Source: Podospora bellae-mahoneyi (taxonomy: Eukaryota > Ascomycota > Sordariomycetes > Sordariales > Podosporaceae). From it: a stretch of DNA of 64,000 bases. The translations under genes and the position numbers were made by a program. The notes below the pieces were generated by a model, which saw only the letters and a program-made list of their open reading frames with translations, was not told the DNA's origin and did not search any database. The stretch covers positions 3,224,001 to 3,288,000 of the forward strand of contig NC_085881.1 of NCBI RefSeq assembly GCF_035222275.1, in the 5' to 3' direction. This document shows, piece by piece, positions 1 to 11,998 of this stretch. Numbering within the stretch: position 1 is the stretch's first letter; the number at the start of each line of letters is the position of its first letter.

Positions 1-62
1 TCGCGACCTCCCCTCAACTTCCCCTCCTGCCACACCACAAACAGGGAAATTCATAGCCCATC

Positions 63-524
63 ATGGCGTCCGGATACGGCGTGAACGGCGGTGGGTAGCC
101 TGGACACGTCCCAATGGCCTCAATTGGCCCTCACCTAGCAACAGATAAACTAACAATGCCCTCGCAGGCCCGTCTCGGTGCTTCCCCTTCTGGCAGGAGC
201 TGCTCTCGTGCTACGTTGTCAACACCACCGAATTCGATGACTCTGGAAAGGCCAAGTGCGCCGGGCACATGGAGGACTACTACGAGTGCTTGCACCACAG
301 AAAGGAGGTTAGCGACTGCCCCGAGCGCCGGCGCAAACATCATAGGGAACCTCTCGCTGATCGAGATTGTGATACAGGCTGCCAGAGTCAAGGCCCTGCA
401 GGCTGCTTACAGAGCTGCCGAGGCCAAGAAGCTGAAAGAGAATCCTCCGAATGCTACGCAAATAAGGAATCTGGGGCTGCTAGACAAGGAGGACGACACA
501 AAGAAGGTGCTTGGATCCAGCTAG
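63..524 (+). CDS. NDUFS5: NADH:ubiquinone oxidoreductase subunit NDUFS5-like (complex I)
   Basis: This is an accessory subunit of mitochondrial complex I, located on the intermembrane-space side. Three exons, 63-90, 168-307 and 378-524, join in frame to about 104 residues. The introns start GTGGGT and GTTAGC; the first has a clear CTAAC branch site near 150. The protein shows the family's twin CX9C pattern: C-FPFWQELLS-C, then C-AGHMEDYYE-C followed by LHHRKE. Twin CX9C proteins of this kind are normally oxidised by the Mia40 relay and lack a cleaved presequence, and none is seen here. Length and the start MASGYGVNGG fit fungal NDUFS5. The gene stands alone near the left edge. Confidence 0.88.
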
Positions 525-1066
525 AAGGGGCCGATGAGAGAATAGACGTTTTCGATGTGCATATACAATTACTGGCGGTGGTTTGCAAGCCGCCAATGGT
601 GAGAAACGAAGCTGATACATTCATGCTAGTCGAGCTCTGGAAAATGGTGACTTGTTCGTTGATAATGGGTTGGGTTTGCTTTGTGCTGCGGTAGGCCAAG
701 TGAAGCATATCTTCTGAACCATTGAGAGAGCTTTGCAGGGCTCGGATGTAAACAAATACCGGGAGCAACTCAGTAGAGCCCAGGAGCCAGAACCTGAAGG
801 GCAGAGCCTGTGTCTCCGCAAACCATGCTCCGAGTGGAAACTTCACCTGCGTGCCTTCCATCTTGTCTGGTCTGGCAGTGAGTGCATTCACTTCTCTCAG
901 GTTTGGCCCTTCCTTTCCAGCGACTTTCCTTCTTCTCGACCAGGCTGTCGACCATTTTGGTTCCTGCTTGCATCTTGTTTGCGCATCCGGGAAGCCTTCA
1001 GGCCCACAGAGTCGCCTTTTCTTTCGACATTTCATTTCCTCCAGTCACTCGTTGATTTCCTTCAAG
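525..1066. other. Intergenic; probable leader of the next gene
   Basis: No coding signal was found. The last 150 bases before the ATG at 1067 are pyrimidine-rich, as expected for a fungal 5' leader. Confidence 0.5.
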
Positions 1067-2976
1067 ATGCCTAGCCTCCGAGGCATCGAGATTTCCATCT
1101 CTACGAGCTCAGACGATGAACGAATCCCCGAGTACCCGCATCCAGAAGGTTCAAGATGTCCAGCTCGTAGCTTCTCTCAGACTGTTCCCGACGATATACC
1201 CAAGAGCTTGGCCACGACCTTTCACCCAACCCCGGCTCAGTACCACAAGTATGGGCCGTCAGTGTCTGTCTACATTCCATCTGTTTCTGGTGAGATTTTC
1301 GACCGAAGATGGTGCAAAGGCATCCGCTAATTCGGTCCAGGAACTCGTTTCTCAATCAACTATGCCGTCAATGCTCCGCCGCCTTCCCCTTGCAAGTTTG
1401 TTTTCTTTCGACTCTACATGAACGCCAGGCCCATTTCCGCCTGGGGGATTGAACCAGCTGTCAAGGATAATGGAAGGGTAGTCAAGTCCCTCTGGGCGCC
1501 AACATCTCGATACATGGACCAAGTCGGGATCGAAAGCCGCAACTTCGTCTTCTTGCCAGGCCAGGAGCACAAATCTGTGGCAGAGGATGGCGGTTTGATT
1601 GAGATACAAGCCTTTCGCGCTAAAGCACGGCGGGCTAGAGCTCCAAAGCTGGAAGAATATCGACTCCAAGACAACTATGGCATAGCGTAAGTGTCTTTGA
1701 CTGCGAGTTGTCAATTCTGTCCCCTAACTTCAATGCTAGGGCTCCCAGTGTTGGTCTTGTTGAACAACCTCAAGACATGTGTTACTACACCTTCATATTG
1801 ATGGATCCCAAGGAGTCACCCTTTGCCTCGTTCCGTTTTCACTACCGCACCTGGAGTAACCTCGAGCAGCTGAACTTGATCCCCACAAAGGAGCTCAACT
1901 TTCTCCGAAACATCTCGCCAAACACAAAGCGTGATAGCGGCCCAAGTATCGACTTCACCGAGAACGGTTCATCGGAAGAGGTTCGGTCTCCTTTGGAGAA
2001 TTCGGATGAGGCAGTCTTTGACGACAGCGAAGAGGCGGAACAAGAAAACGTATTGCGTCGCAAACCCTCCGTCTACGTGCTCAACACGCCACCCGAGCGG
2101 TTCCAGGTTTCCACATCCAAGGCTGTGCTGCCCCAGCCGAGCAAAGCACTTAGGGATTGCTACCGTGAGTCGTATCTCCAGCGCCCTCTGCCAGAACTCC
2201 CCATTCACCAGCCTACTGGCAGACCTTCACGACGATCCTCGGCTGCATCTGCCGTCTCCGCAGTGTCGGGAGCTCCCTCGATAACGCCTTCGCTTTGCCA
2301 ACATATCGACGATGACTCTTTTAGTTTGGATAACACCGAGTTTGGCGTTGCAGCGGTGGCGAAGAGGGTTAGGTCGCCCGAGTCTGTGAGGCAGCTTGTC
2401 ACCCCTGAGGCGGATGAGAATGTTGATGTTGGCAACGAAGAGGAGTATTCGATTTCCAATTATGAAATGTCGCCTCTTTCGACGAATGGATCGATCACCG
2501 AGTCGAGGTTGTCTCCTGGGGGGTATTACCCGATGACGGGAAGCAAGTTTGATAATGGACTGGCGAGTTTTTCGCCACCGCATCGACACCAAGCTGCTTA
2601 CCCGCTCAGGCAGTATACCAGGCCGCCGTCGGTGTCGTTTTTCCATCCTCAGCAGGAGAATCATCATCAGAATATTGATCAGTTGATAACTCAGCAGGAA
2701 ACGCTGACGTTGACGGAGGCGCAGTGGATGAGCCGCAGTCCTTCTCCTCCACAGACGACACAAGGAGGAGATGATGGGAGACGACGTGTTTGGAGCCCGA
2801 AGGCGGCGGAGAGGGTTGGGAGTAGGGGGGGCCTTTTTTCTGGGTTGAAGAAGAAGAAGTTTAGTGCTTCACCTAGGAAGCTTGCGCAGATGGTTAGGAG
2901 GAGGGAGCTCTCTGTTGGTAATAAGGGGGAGACGGGGAGTGAAGGGAGTGGGGAGAGGGTTGGGAACTGGATTTGA
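1067..2976 (+). CDS. Conserved ascomycete protein of unknown function with disordered C-terminus
   Basis: I do not recognise a named family. Exons 1067-1289, 1341-1686 and 1740-2976 join in phase to about 601 residues; introns are 51 and 53 nt, and the first skips an in-frame stop. The start MPSLRGIEISI follows a pyrimidine-rich leader. Residues about 1-210 look folded and beta-rich, with VYIPSVSGTRFSINYAVN, then FVFFRLYMNARPISAWGIE, and later YYTFILMDPK and FASFRFHYRTWSNLEQLNLIP. The remaining two thirds are low-complexity, rich in Ser, Pro and acidic residues, and end in a basic patch (GLKKKKFSASPRKLAQMVRRR). There is no signal peptide or membrane segment. Existence and intron model are well supported; the function is not. 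Confidence 0.8.
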
Positions 2977-3203
2977 TGTGGGTGTGAGCAGATGCAGGTT
3001 GGGGAATAGAAGTTTTCTTTTTTTTTAGGGAACAGGTCTTTTTGGGATGGTGTTTGGAATGTTGTGTTATATTATACCCTGATGTACAGCTAGTTTACTG
3101 TTTGGTTTTCATGAAGGAAGATATGATATGTTACGTTGGGTGTCTTAAAGTACATATAAGGGGCTGCTGATACTTTTCGTGAGAGGAGTAATTTCCTAGA
3201 TTA

Positions 3204-4204
3204 TTACCACCATTTCTCGCACAGGACCCTGCTCTTGTCTATGCCTAGACCTTGTGGGGAGGGAGAGGTCAGGCCGTCGACAAATTGGTCGGTCATGGAG
3301 GGTACACCGCATATGTAGACTGCCACGTCGTCTTTGTGCTCCCCGATGGCGTTTGAGACGTCGGAGAGGGATATCCTTCTCTTTTCGAAAGGGATGGATA
3401 AATGTTTGGTTGTTATTTCGTTTGTTGAGATGTTGTTTATGTTGTTGGGGCCACCAGTGGTGGTGAGGAAGAGCTTGATGTTGCCTTTCAGGGGGTCGTT
3501 TTGGTTGGAGAATAGATCGATGATTCGGTCGAGGAAGAGGGCTTGGGAGGTGTCGCCTGATTGGATTTTGCTGTTGGGGTCTTTGAGAGAGTAGAGGAGG
3601 GTGATTTCGGGTTGGGGGCGGGTGGTGGAGATGTGGGAGAGGATGCTGATTAGGGGGTTTATGCCAACTCCTCCTGCCACCAACACCAACTTTTTGAAGC
3701 CCAGGGGTGTGCTACTAGATCTGGGAGAGGATAATAACGGCTGTTGTTCGGAGGGACGTGAGAATATTTGGGGCGGGTAGGTGAAGGAACCGCCTATGCG
3801 GATGCGGACGGGGGTGTGTAAGAGGGTGGAGGGGTCCTGCCAGAGGTAGGCTGCTGGGGGGTTGAGGGGGGATTGCTGGATTGCTAGTTCCATGTGTGGG
3901 TGGGATGGGGGTGAGGTTATGGTGAAGCCGCCGGGTTTTTGGCAGGAGGGGAAGGGGGGGTAGTAGAGGTCAACCCATTGGCCGGGGAGGAAACTGATGG
4001 GGGGTTGGGAGGGTTGGGAGGGCGTGAGGTGGAAGAGGCGGATTGCGGGGGTTATGGGGGTTATGGTGGTTATGAGGAGTTCGTGGAGAGACTAGAGGGA
4101 TATTAGTAGAGCTGGGGGATGAAGGAGGACAGGGGAAGAGGTACGTTATCGCGGGGTTCGTGAGCGGTGCGGTCGATGTGGGTTGTTTTGTTACTGGGGG
4201 TCAT
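3204..4204 (-). CDS. OXNAD1-like FAD/NAD(P)-binding oxidoreductase
   Basis: This is a ferredoxin-reductase-fold enzyme expected to carry FAD and move electrons to or from NAD(P)H; the physiological partner is unknown. Two exons, 4204-4145 and 4091-3204 with intron 4092-4144 (donor GTACCT, acceptor CTCTAG, phase 0), give about 315 residues. The FAD-binding barrel contains PGQWVDLYYP and then GGFTITSPP, the family's R-x-Y-[ST]/F-T-I-T-S region. The NAD-binding half has the glycine motif LVLVAGGVGINPLISIL and the late VYICGVPSMTDQFVDGL segment, and it ends in a tryptophan pair. The start MTPSNKTTHIDRTAHEPRDN is followed directly by the first barrel strand. It is divergent from the Ulp2 locus. 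Confidence 0.85.
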
Positions 4205-4822
4205 AGTGGAGGTTTTGGTGGGGGTTTGAAGGATTTAGAGCCAAATTTAAGAAATCATGGGAGAGATATGGAGAGTAATGATTGAGGCAAAGAACTGCGT
4301 TTTATAATCATCAAGTTCATAGATCAAGTGGTCAAAATGAGGTTGTTTACATATGCATTCTAGTGAGGTTGGATCCGGGGTTAAGAGTGAGCGTGAGGAG
4401 CTGGTTGACCCCACCAAGTTGGTCAGTTTGAGCAAGTACTCTTATTGCATGTAGTATTTCACAATACCTACATTCTGGGTTTTCACCTAGGTAGATCTTA
4501 ACAAAGTCTATAAAGATGTTTTGTGACCCTGTCTAACCTATATCTACAAAATCTGCAAAATAACATGCTGTGCTTGTGCCAGGTGTTGGTAACACATGTG
4601 AATGTGGTGAACTTATTCAAGTTCCACAAGCAGAAATGCCAAGGTGGGTTGGGTGTGGGCCTGGTCAGTGCGGTTGAGGCCACAGGGATCATGGCCTATC
4701 TAGTGGGAAAGCTGCCGGCAGGCAAGACAAACAGGTTCTCGTGACATCCAAAGAGAAGACAACAGCTGCTGCACGCAACAAACCAGCAGTTGGTTTTCCG
4801 TCTGTTCGTGCCTAAGGAACCT
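4205..4822. other. Intergenic between divergent loci
   Basis: I found no convincing coding segment. The stretch is expected to hold the promoter of the flavin reductase on the minus strand and that of the rightward loci. Confidence 0.4.
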
Positions 4823-5284
4823 ATGAGCTTTTGGATCGTGCCTCCGCCGCAAGAACCGTCTCAAGCTCTCCAAGCTGGAGCAATCAAGGTATGCCTGATC
4901 TTGCGCGCGCACATGGTAGAGGGCCCCACTAACCTAGAACCCTACCGGTCACATTTTCTGTACAGGAACGCGCAAGATCCACCAGAGCACTCTTCACCTG
5001 CTCAGAGAAACTCGCACGAAACTGGAACCAGGACAGCGACTCTGCTGACTCCCTCCGCTCCCACAGCTGCCCAGGATGCGAAAAGTGCGAAAGAGTAAGC
5101 CCTTGATCTACCTGTGATGCCAGGCGAACTCTTTTGTGCAGCGTAACCTAACCTTATTGACAGGAAGGAGCTCGACTACCACCGCACCGCACACACCTTT
5201 CCAGACTATGGGTATTGCGCCTGTGTCCATGAACCTGTCCTGACAACGCCGAAGCTAATCACTGCCTGTGGTAAAGCCCTGTAA
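4823..5284 (+). CDS. Doubtful small spliced gene, or non-coding 5' exons of ULP2
   Basis: Two good introns are visible: 4889-4965 (GTATGC, CACTAAC branch, TACAG) and 5095-5163 (GTAAGC, GACAG). One frame stays open across both: a basic first piece (RRKNRLKLSKLEQSR), a polar middle, and a last piece with KELDYHRTAHTFPDYGYCAC, ending in a stop at 5282-5284, only 14 bases before the ULP2 start codon. That frame has no ATG in its first exon, so a further 5' exon would be needed. A second frame starting at ATG 4823 (MSFWIVPPPQEP) also crosses both introns. I therefore cannot tell a small gene from spliced 5' UTR of ULP2. No family is recognised. Confidence 0.3.
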
Positions 5285-5298
5285 AGCGCAGTGTCGAC

Positions 5299-8200
5299 AT
5301 GTCTCTCCGATCGGTGTTCAAATCACTTGTACGTCTCGACTTCATTACAATCATAATGCAGGATTGCTACTAACTTTCCTAGAATCCCTGGGGCGCGAAA
5401 GCCGTCAACACCCTCGATTCGAGCCCCAAGAAGACGACGGAAAGACCACAATCGGCCCATTCCAATGACTCTCGAGAAACACCACGAGCGAAGCGGCAGA
5501 AGACGAGTCGGGATACTGAAGTAATACCACGGGGGTCACAAGAGTCCATCGAGGAATTCCCGTCTCAACCGATTCAATCGCGGGGTCACACGTACAGCCC
5601 CTCAATCTCTCCTTCGCCTATCAGTTCGCATGTTCCTATGTGGAATTCACATGCAATGGCTGAGTACCAGGGTCGAGGCAATCGCCGCCACCGGCATAGG
5701 TCTCTTGGTAGCAACAAGAGTCAGTCCTCGGCCGAGGACGTTCCCAGTGCGTTCGGTCAGAAATACACTGCCCCCGATAATCAAGAACAAACACGGTCTA
5801 AAGTGCAAAGCGATGCGGCCGACTTGGAGATTCTGAGGAATATATCAGCCCACTTACAGCCTGCCCAACCCAAGGGGAAGAAGAGACTGAAACAGGAATC
5901 CCACGAAGACGACGAGCTGGCAATGGGTCATACGCCCAATGATGGCAAAAAGCGCCAGCCAGGGCCCAGCGTCTCTCGCAGGGGCGATATAGTCCCTACA
6001 CAATTCCCCAGAAAGGCAGCCAACGGTCGTGAGGACTGTCAGTCTCTTGGAGAGTCCGAACGCTTCACTGTTTCTGCAGCAGTCTGCTACCGGAATTACT
6101 ATTATGTGGCTAGTGAGAAAGGCGGGACAGATGCATGCTACATGCAAGCACATCATGATAAACCTCAGGCGGAACTTCGCGCCTTTACACAAAATGGAAA
6201 CCCCCACGGGACGCAACAGTGGCTCAAGCTTACAAACAAGATCAAAGCCTTGCATTTTCACCCGTCCAGCAGCCTCATTAAGGTCACTCAACCCACTGAT
6301 ACATCTCTGGACATCGGTAAACTGCTGGTCATCAAGTTTGCGACTCCTCAGGATGCTTCATCTGTTGCTCGTTGGGCTACAAGGGTTCTCAAGGTAAAGG
6401 TGGTGGAAGAGGAAGACAGGTACATATCCTCGAAGCATTTCGTCCTCCGCCCTCGCTAACCATACTCTAGTAACAAGCTCCATGCCATTTATGACAAAGC
6501 ACTCGGTGAAATCAATCGAGATACCCCATGGTCATCAGCAGGCAAAGTCGCTGGTGCGGGATCTCCTATTGCTCAGCCTCCCGATGCTGGCAAGGCATGG
6601 GGCACCAGTGCTAGCATTACACCCAGCCAAGTCTCACCCTCGAACAAACCGAGAACCACCATCCGCGGTTCCATGCAAGTTTCGGAACCCGCAACACCCC
6701 AACCAGTCGCGACTTACGGCAGACGATCTTTGAGGTCAACTCACGGATCAACGACAGATGCGACTTCCGCTCCAATTGATGTAGATCTATCATTATCGCC
6801 TGAGACCCCTCCTCCGCCTCGTTGGTCTTTGCAAAACAGGAGTTGGTTGGAAGACTGGAAGACACCGCTACAATTTGGCAGAGTACAGGTGACCAAGGAT
6901 GACATACCAAGACTGGATGAGGGCCAGTATCTGAACGACAGCATCATTGAATTTGGTTTAAAGTACCTTTTCGAAAAATTCACTGACAAGCATCCCGATC
7001 TCAGCAAGCGAGTCTACATGCACAACAGCTTTTTCTACACGAGTTTGACCGGGGACGGTGGCAACCAATTCAAGTACGAGAATGTCAAAAGATGGACTGC
7101 AAAGGTGGATCTGCTGTCCTATGACTACATTGTCGTCCCAATCAACCAGCACTTCCACTGGTGGGTTGCCATAATTTGCAACCCAGGGAAACTTGATCCG
7201 GCTGTTCGTCAGAAGGCAAAAGAAGCCGAAGCCACGATCCCTATCGACGTCGAAATGACTGATGCACCAAAGCTGGTTACGTCTGATGTTGTGGACAAAG
7301 CCACCGATGGCAAACCCGGATTTCGCCCATCAGCTTCTACTCAGCCAAAGCAACGCAAGCCTGCTTATAGCCTTGATGATCCCAGAATCATTCTGTTGGA
7401 CTCGCTCGGATCTAGTCACGGCCCTGCCGTTAAGAACCTCCGCCGATATCTCGTTGAAGAGTTCGAAGACAAGCGTGGCAGGAGGCTTGAGCAAGGTGAT
7501 TGGCCAACTCGCCTTGGGATGAAGGCCACTAATATACCGCAGCAATCGAATCTCACAGACTGCGGAGTCTATGTCCTTGGATACGTGCAAGAGTTTGTCA
7601 AGGATCCAGATACCTTCGTCAAGGCTCTGCTGTCTAAGGAGCCGCACGAATGGGCATTAAGTGCCCCCCTATTGCGAACGCTCTGGAGGGATACTATCTT
7701 CTACGAAAAGAGTATGACCCGCACAGAGCCTGGCCGGCAGCAAAATGCGGGGATGATCTATCCCATGTCCGCGGAGAGAATGACAAAACTTTTTGCTCAA
7801 AGCGCCAAACTGAGCACCTCTCCTTCTCGCGATTCGGTTGTGGGCCGGAGGGAGGAATCACGACATGCAGCTGTACCAGAGCCGCTCAAACCTGTGGAAA
7901 TGGCGGGAGAACCGGCGCAAGGGCGAATAGGGTCTCCTGTAGAGGCACCAAAGCCCGCGAAAACTGCAAAGGAGCCAGCAGGACGTATGATACCGACAGA
8001 AGGTGTGCAGGAGGTAACCAAGCCTATGGACCTCGTCGTCGACAAACCCCTCATTCCTTCTATTGAGGATTCTATCGAGGACTCCCCTACCCCAGAACCT
8101 CCTCAAATCAGCGACCTCTCCGCACTTGTAGAGCTCGGTTTCTCGAAGCATGTGCCCAAGCCTAAAGAGCGGCCCGCTTCAAAGTTGGGGACTTCGCCGA

Positions 8201-8763
8201 CGCGGCAATCTTCTCATGCGGAAGATGATGAAGTCATGCTTGTCCCTTTGGGTCGCCCTGACTCCACATTGTTCACGGCGAGGATATCGAGTTCCCCGGC
8301 AGAGGCAAAGAAAGCGGTTGATACGTCGGTGCAAGAGCTCGACGCAAAGTCATTGCGCAACAAGTCAGCCACACCTCCTGGGCACACCAAGAATGCAAAG
8401 CCTCGCCAGCCGACGCGCCAGGTTGCCCTAATGTCACAGTCATCTCCCGCCCAGGCTCCCAATCCAAAACGTGCTGATGCTGGCTTCACGTCCACAGGGG
8501 CGTCGAAGCGTCCTCATACCGGTTCCACGCCTACTGGGGGTTCTCGCCCAAAACGCCCTGGTGCCAGCTCTCCACCTACTACGGGCTCTCAGTCGAGATA
8601 TTTCAATGGTACCCCATCTCCAGGTCGGAGGCAGCGAGTGGCTACGAATGTAGGAGCTGCGTACACATCCGTGGGTCTTGCACCCACCAGGGAGGCTACC
8701 GTGGAGCAGAACTTGGCAGCGGTGAAGCATCATGAGCTGATCAATATTGATGACTCTGATTGA
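5299..8763 (+). CDS. ULP2: SUMO-specific cysteine protease, Ulp2 type (peptidase C48)
   Basis: It should remove SUMO, and especially poly-SUMO chains, from nuclear proteins. Exons 5299-5328, 5383-6419 and 6471-8763 join in phase to about 1119 residues; the first exon encodes only MSLRSVFKSL. Residues about 237-356 look like the pleckstrin-like N-terminal domain of Ulp2 proteins. The protease domain begins near LEDWKTPLQFGRVQVTKDD and contains the catalytic triad: His585 in HFHWWVAII, Asp666 in IILLDSLGSS and Cys720 in LTDCGVYVLGY, with the oxyanion Gln in NIPQQSN. An 80-residue polar insert lies between His and Asp, as in Ulp2 rather than Ulp1. The C-terminal third is disordered; its IEDSIEDSPTPEP and IINIDDSD-like acidic endings could serve as SUMO-interaction or phosphorylation sites (inference). 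Confidence 0.92.
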
Positions 8764-10222
8764 GTTGTGAGCGGTGGTTATTATACTCTAGCAGCTATCC
8801 CAAAGCGACCTTGAAGCCATGTTGGGCCCGATTAGACAAGCTTGTTTGTTTCGTTCCGTTTTTTTCTTCTTATCTATTTTGGCTTGTGGGTTACGGAAAC
8901 ATTGATTATCATCCTGGTTTTGCTCAAGGTAAGGCGCAGAAGAGAGTGGGTATTTATCAATATGTGGGATTATTGGCAAGCATGGGATAGGAGTTTGGGT
9001 CCTGGTATTGTTTGTTAGCTATTTGCCTATCGGAGGAGAGTGGGGGTTGGGGACAGATCTGGGTACCTATGTAGGTGAGGCTGGGGGGAAGGGTGGTAGA
9101 GAGCGCTTGATAGAATAGGAGGAGTACACGGAAGGGGGGTAGGGGCAGGGAAATGAAACGATATTGTTTTGTATATGTATTTTTAGACATCAGCGATGGG
9201 GAGCGTTCATGGGGAGTTGAGCAATTGTACCATTTCCCAGGCAGCTTGAAAATTATTTACCTCGTCTGTTTGTGTGTTCATGTGAGATTCTGGCCATGGG
9301 TAATACTGGGTTTATCAAATGGATACTCCTGCATGTTAGGTATACGAAGTTAGAGGCGAGTTTTCTTCTAGGTGTACCTGCCTATATGAGAACGGGTTGC
9401 AATAGGGTGCCTACCTACGTTTACAAACCCGACATGGCAATTTTTATGTTGGCATCTAATGGTCAAGTTTTGGCGATGGACGACCCCAAGTTAACAAACT
9501 GACCAAGAAGTTTCAAGAAAAAATATAAGGGAGTCAAAAAAAAAAAAAAGAAAAAAAAAAAAAACTCAACAAGACACGAAAATTGGAGTGGGATGATTTT
9601 ATTTTGATCTCTTCACAGATTGGGTTGGGCTTCGTGGTATAACTGATATATGGGGCAGATAAACAGGAGGATGAAAATGATAAAGGAAAAGAAGAATAGG
9701 GTACGCTGTGTTTTAGTGTAGTGTTGATTGTTTGGGGGGTGAAATAAACCGTAGAGTTTGTGTGTAGGGATCTTGATTGATGTTGTGTGGGTGGAGGTTA
9801 TGTGGGTGGAGGTTGTGTGGGTGGAGGTTGTGTGGGTGGAGGTTGTGTGAATGGGGGTTGTGGGATTGAGGTTTGGTTTACACGAGTTTGGTGATGGTTT
9901 TGGTGATGGTGCTTGTGTGGTGATGATCTTCTTTCGCGGATGTTTCAAGAACAGGGGATCAGACGGTACAATGGGCAGTACTATGTACATTACACTGATG
10001 GCATTCTCCAGTGCCTTTTCCTGTCAAAGATATCGATCGAATATATACAGGTATACAGCCAAACCAGCTTCAACCACCAGGCGAGTAGTATCAACAAGCA
10101 GCCTTCCCATTTTATTTACTCCAGATAAAACACTGTTCAATTGGGCATAAACAAACTCATCAAACGCCGTGCCATGCATATCTACAGAACCAAAGTAGAA
10201 CCCCCCGCGTCCCTCTAATTGT
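8764..10222. other. Convergent intergenic region with simple repeats
   Basis: This lies between the convergent 3' ends of ULP2 and RRP9. It contains an A-rich tract at about 9537-9563 and a 15-bp minisatellite at 9784-9858, listed separately. Small open frames here look non-coding. Confidence 0.6.
9784..9858. repeat. 15-bp minisatellite, five copies
   Basis: Five tandem copies of a unit close to TGTGTGGGTGGAGGT are visible; the second copy differs by one base and the last by several. On the minus strand a frame through it reads as Thr/Ser/His repeats, which follows from the 15-bp period and is not evidence of a gene. Confidence 0.9.
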
Positions 10223-11998
10223 TTATTCCTCACCGGAGGCATGCCCATTAGTCTCCTCCTCCTTCTTCTTGTCAACCACATTCTTAGGCACCTCATAAAC
10301 TACCAACCCGCATCTCCCCTCCTTCATGTACTTCCACCTCCCAAGTCTCATCTCCTTCCCGGTAACCGCCACCACGCAGAGTCCGTCCTTGCCTCTCTCC
10401 CCTCTCTCAAACACGGCAAGATCGTTCACGATTCCCCTCGCGAGACTCTTCTCTTCCTTGTCGCCACTGTCCTCCGAGTCTATTGGCTGCCCCAGAACAC
10501 CCACCCTCTCAATCTTCTTCTTATCATCACTCAGCCTCCACACCCTGACACTCCCATCCCAGCTCCCGCTAAAGATCAGATCCGAGTAAGGAACCGTTCT
10601 CAAAGCTGTGATACCCCTTGGCTGAGGGGCAGGAATATCCTTAGGGTTAAAATCCTCCGGATTCCCACCAGAAAGCTCCCTAGGAGTCAACGCAGGGTCC
10701 AGACCATGCGCTCTCGCAACCACGTGCAAAGCCTTTTTCCTCTGAATGCTCCAAAGCGCCAAATCGCCATTGTCACTGCCCGTGACAAATATCTCGTCAT
10801 CCAACATCGCGACTCTGTCCATTGACCCCTCATGAGCAGCGCTCGCTGGATTCAGCCCGGCCGGAAGTTTGTGTTTCTTGGTGTTGGTCGACCCGCCCTC
10901 ACCGCCACCTCTAAACACAAGCTGAGATTCCTCAGGCACCTTCCAGTAACGGGCTGTACGATCTCTCGCGCCGACTGACACGCAGCGCTCCTGGCCCAAG
11001 GCATCCACGTCCATAATCTCGTCTTGGTGGCCGAACAATGTTTCGACGTACGCCAATTCGTTCAGGGAGAAGACCTTGACTGTGCGGTCCTTGGAGCAGG
11101 AGAAGATCTGGTTGGTGCCCCGGCGGAAGGCAATGCCGGTGACGGCGTCGCGGTGCTGGGTGAAGGCTCGGATAGGCTTGAGGGTCTCGGCGTCGTAGAC
11201 GACCAGCTTGCGGTCGAGGCCGCCGGTGACGACAAACTTGCCGTCTTGGGATGCTTTTACTGTAATTGGAGCCGCGGTGTGGCCTTGGAAGGTCTTATCC
11301 TTGGCTTTGAGGGGCTGAGACTTGACAAAGGCGATGCGCTCAGGTCTGCGCTTGGGAGGGGCAGGGGGCTTCTTGGGCTTTTTGCGGGTGGTTTGAGGCC
11401 ATTGGTTCTTTGGGAGGTCTTGGAGCTTCCATTTGGTGAGGTAACCGTCTTTTGTGGTTGTGTAGGCATACGGAGGGCAGACAGAGACGGAGGTGACGGT
11501 GCCCGAGTTCCACCGGAACTGGATGGGGTCGGCGTGGGGGAAGTCGAGTTCGGGGGCGAGCTTGCGGTAGACCTTGCCTTTGGTCTCGGCGGCGTCCTCT
11601 TGGAGGCGCTCGGCCAAAAGATCGCGGTCGATTTCCTCGGCATCGAAGGCGTACTCGTCCTGCAGCTCGTCGACTTCCTTTCGCGTCTTCTCGAGGTAGC
11701 GCTGCGCGAGTCTCAGACGCTTCTCGGCGGCGGTCTCGCCCTCGTTGTCGGAATCATCCGAGCCGCTTCTGCTGACAATGTCATCGTCTTCGTTCTCGGT
11801 ATCGAGTTCACTGCCGGATATGTCTTCGTCGCGCTCAATGTCCTTCTTTTTCTTGGGAGCCGCGGCGGGCTTGGTGGGGCCTCTTGTCGCGGATTTGGAG
11901 GATGATTTTGTGGTCGCCAATCGCTTCTTGGGGACTTCTGTGGCTGCTGGACGCTTTCTCTTCTTCTGGGCGCCCGGGGTTGTGAAAAAGGACGACAT
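10223..11998 (-). CDS. RRP9: U3 snoRNP WD40 protein Rrp9 (U3-55K)
   Basis: It binds the box C'/B region of U3 snoRNA and serves in early 18S rRNA processing in the nucleolus. A single exon of 591 residues starts at MSSFFTTPGAQKKRKRPA. An in-frame ATG 46 codons upstream (12136) exists, but the conserved-looking N-terminus starts here. A basic, then acidic tail (residues about 1-110) precedes the conserved helical segment with RLAQRYLEKTRKEV, then WD repeats: TSVSVCPPYAYTTTKDGYLTKWKL, FVVTGGLDRKLVVYDAETL, AFRRGTNQIFSCSKDRTVKVF and DLIFSGSWDGSVRVWRL (each seen in the translation). The C-terminal KYMKEGRCGLVVYEVPK is typical of Rrp9. It is convergent with ULP2 and tandem with the DUF2011-like gene, another likely nucleolar protein. 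Confidence 0.93.
   Translation of the reverse strand: MSSFFTTPGAQKKRKRPAATEVPKKRLATTKSSSKSATRGPTKPAAAPKKKKDIERDEDISGSELDTENEDDDIVSRSGSDDSDNEGETAAEKRLRLAQRYLEKTRKEVDELQDEYAFDAEEIDRDLLAERLQEDAAETKGKVYRKLAPELDFPHADPIQFRWNSGTVTSVSVCPPYAYTTTKDGYLTKWKLQDLPKNQWPQTTRKKPKKPPAPPKRRPERIAFVKSQPLKAKDKTFQGHTAAPITVKASQDGKFVVTGGLDRKLVVYDAETLKPIRAFTQHRDAVTGIAFRRGTNQIFSCSKDRTVKVFSLNELAYVETLFGHQDEIMDVDALGQERCVSVGARDRTARYWKVPEESQLVFRGGGEGGSTNTKKHKLPAGLNPASAAHEGSMDRVAMLDDEIFVTGSDNGDLALWSIQRKKALHVVARAHGLDPALTPRELSGGNPEDFNPKDIPAPQPRGITALRTVPYSDLIFSGSWDGSVRVWRLSDDKKKIERVGVLGQPIDSEDSGDKEEKSLARGIVNDLAVFERGERGKDGLCVVAVTGKEMRLGRWKYMKEGRCGLVVYEVPKNVVDKKKEEETNGHASGEE

Noticed and set aside
9537-9563. A-rich tract, considered as a retroposon tail
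   Set aside because: It lies in a convergent 3' UTR region without any recognisable element body.
9613-9990. 125-codon minus-strand frame with Thr/Ser/His repeats and a hydrophobic end
   Set aside because: The repeat part is the 15-bp minisatellite read in frame, and the hydrophobic part comes from AT-rich 3' flank. No support for a gene.
11024-11905. 293-codon open frame opposite RRP9
   Set aside because: It mirrors the WD-repeat gene and has no independent signal.
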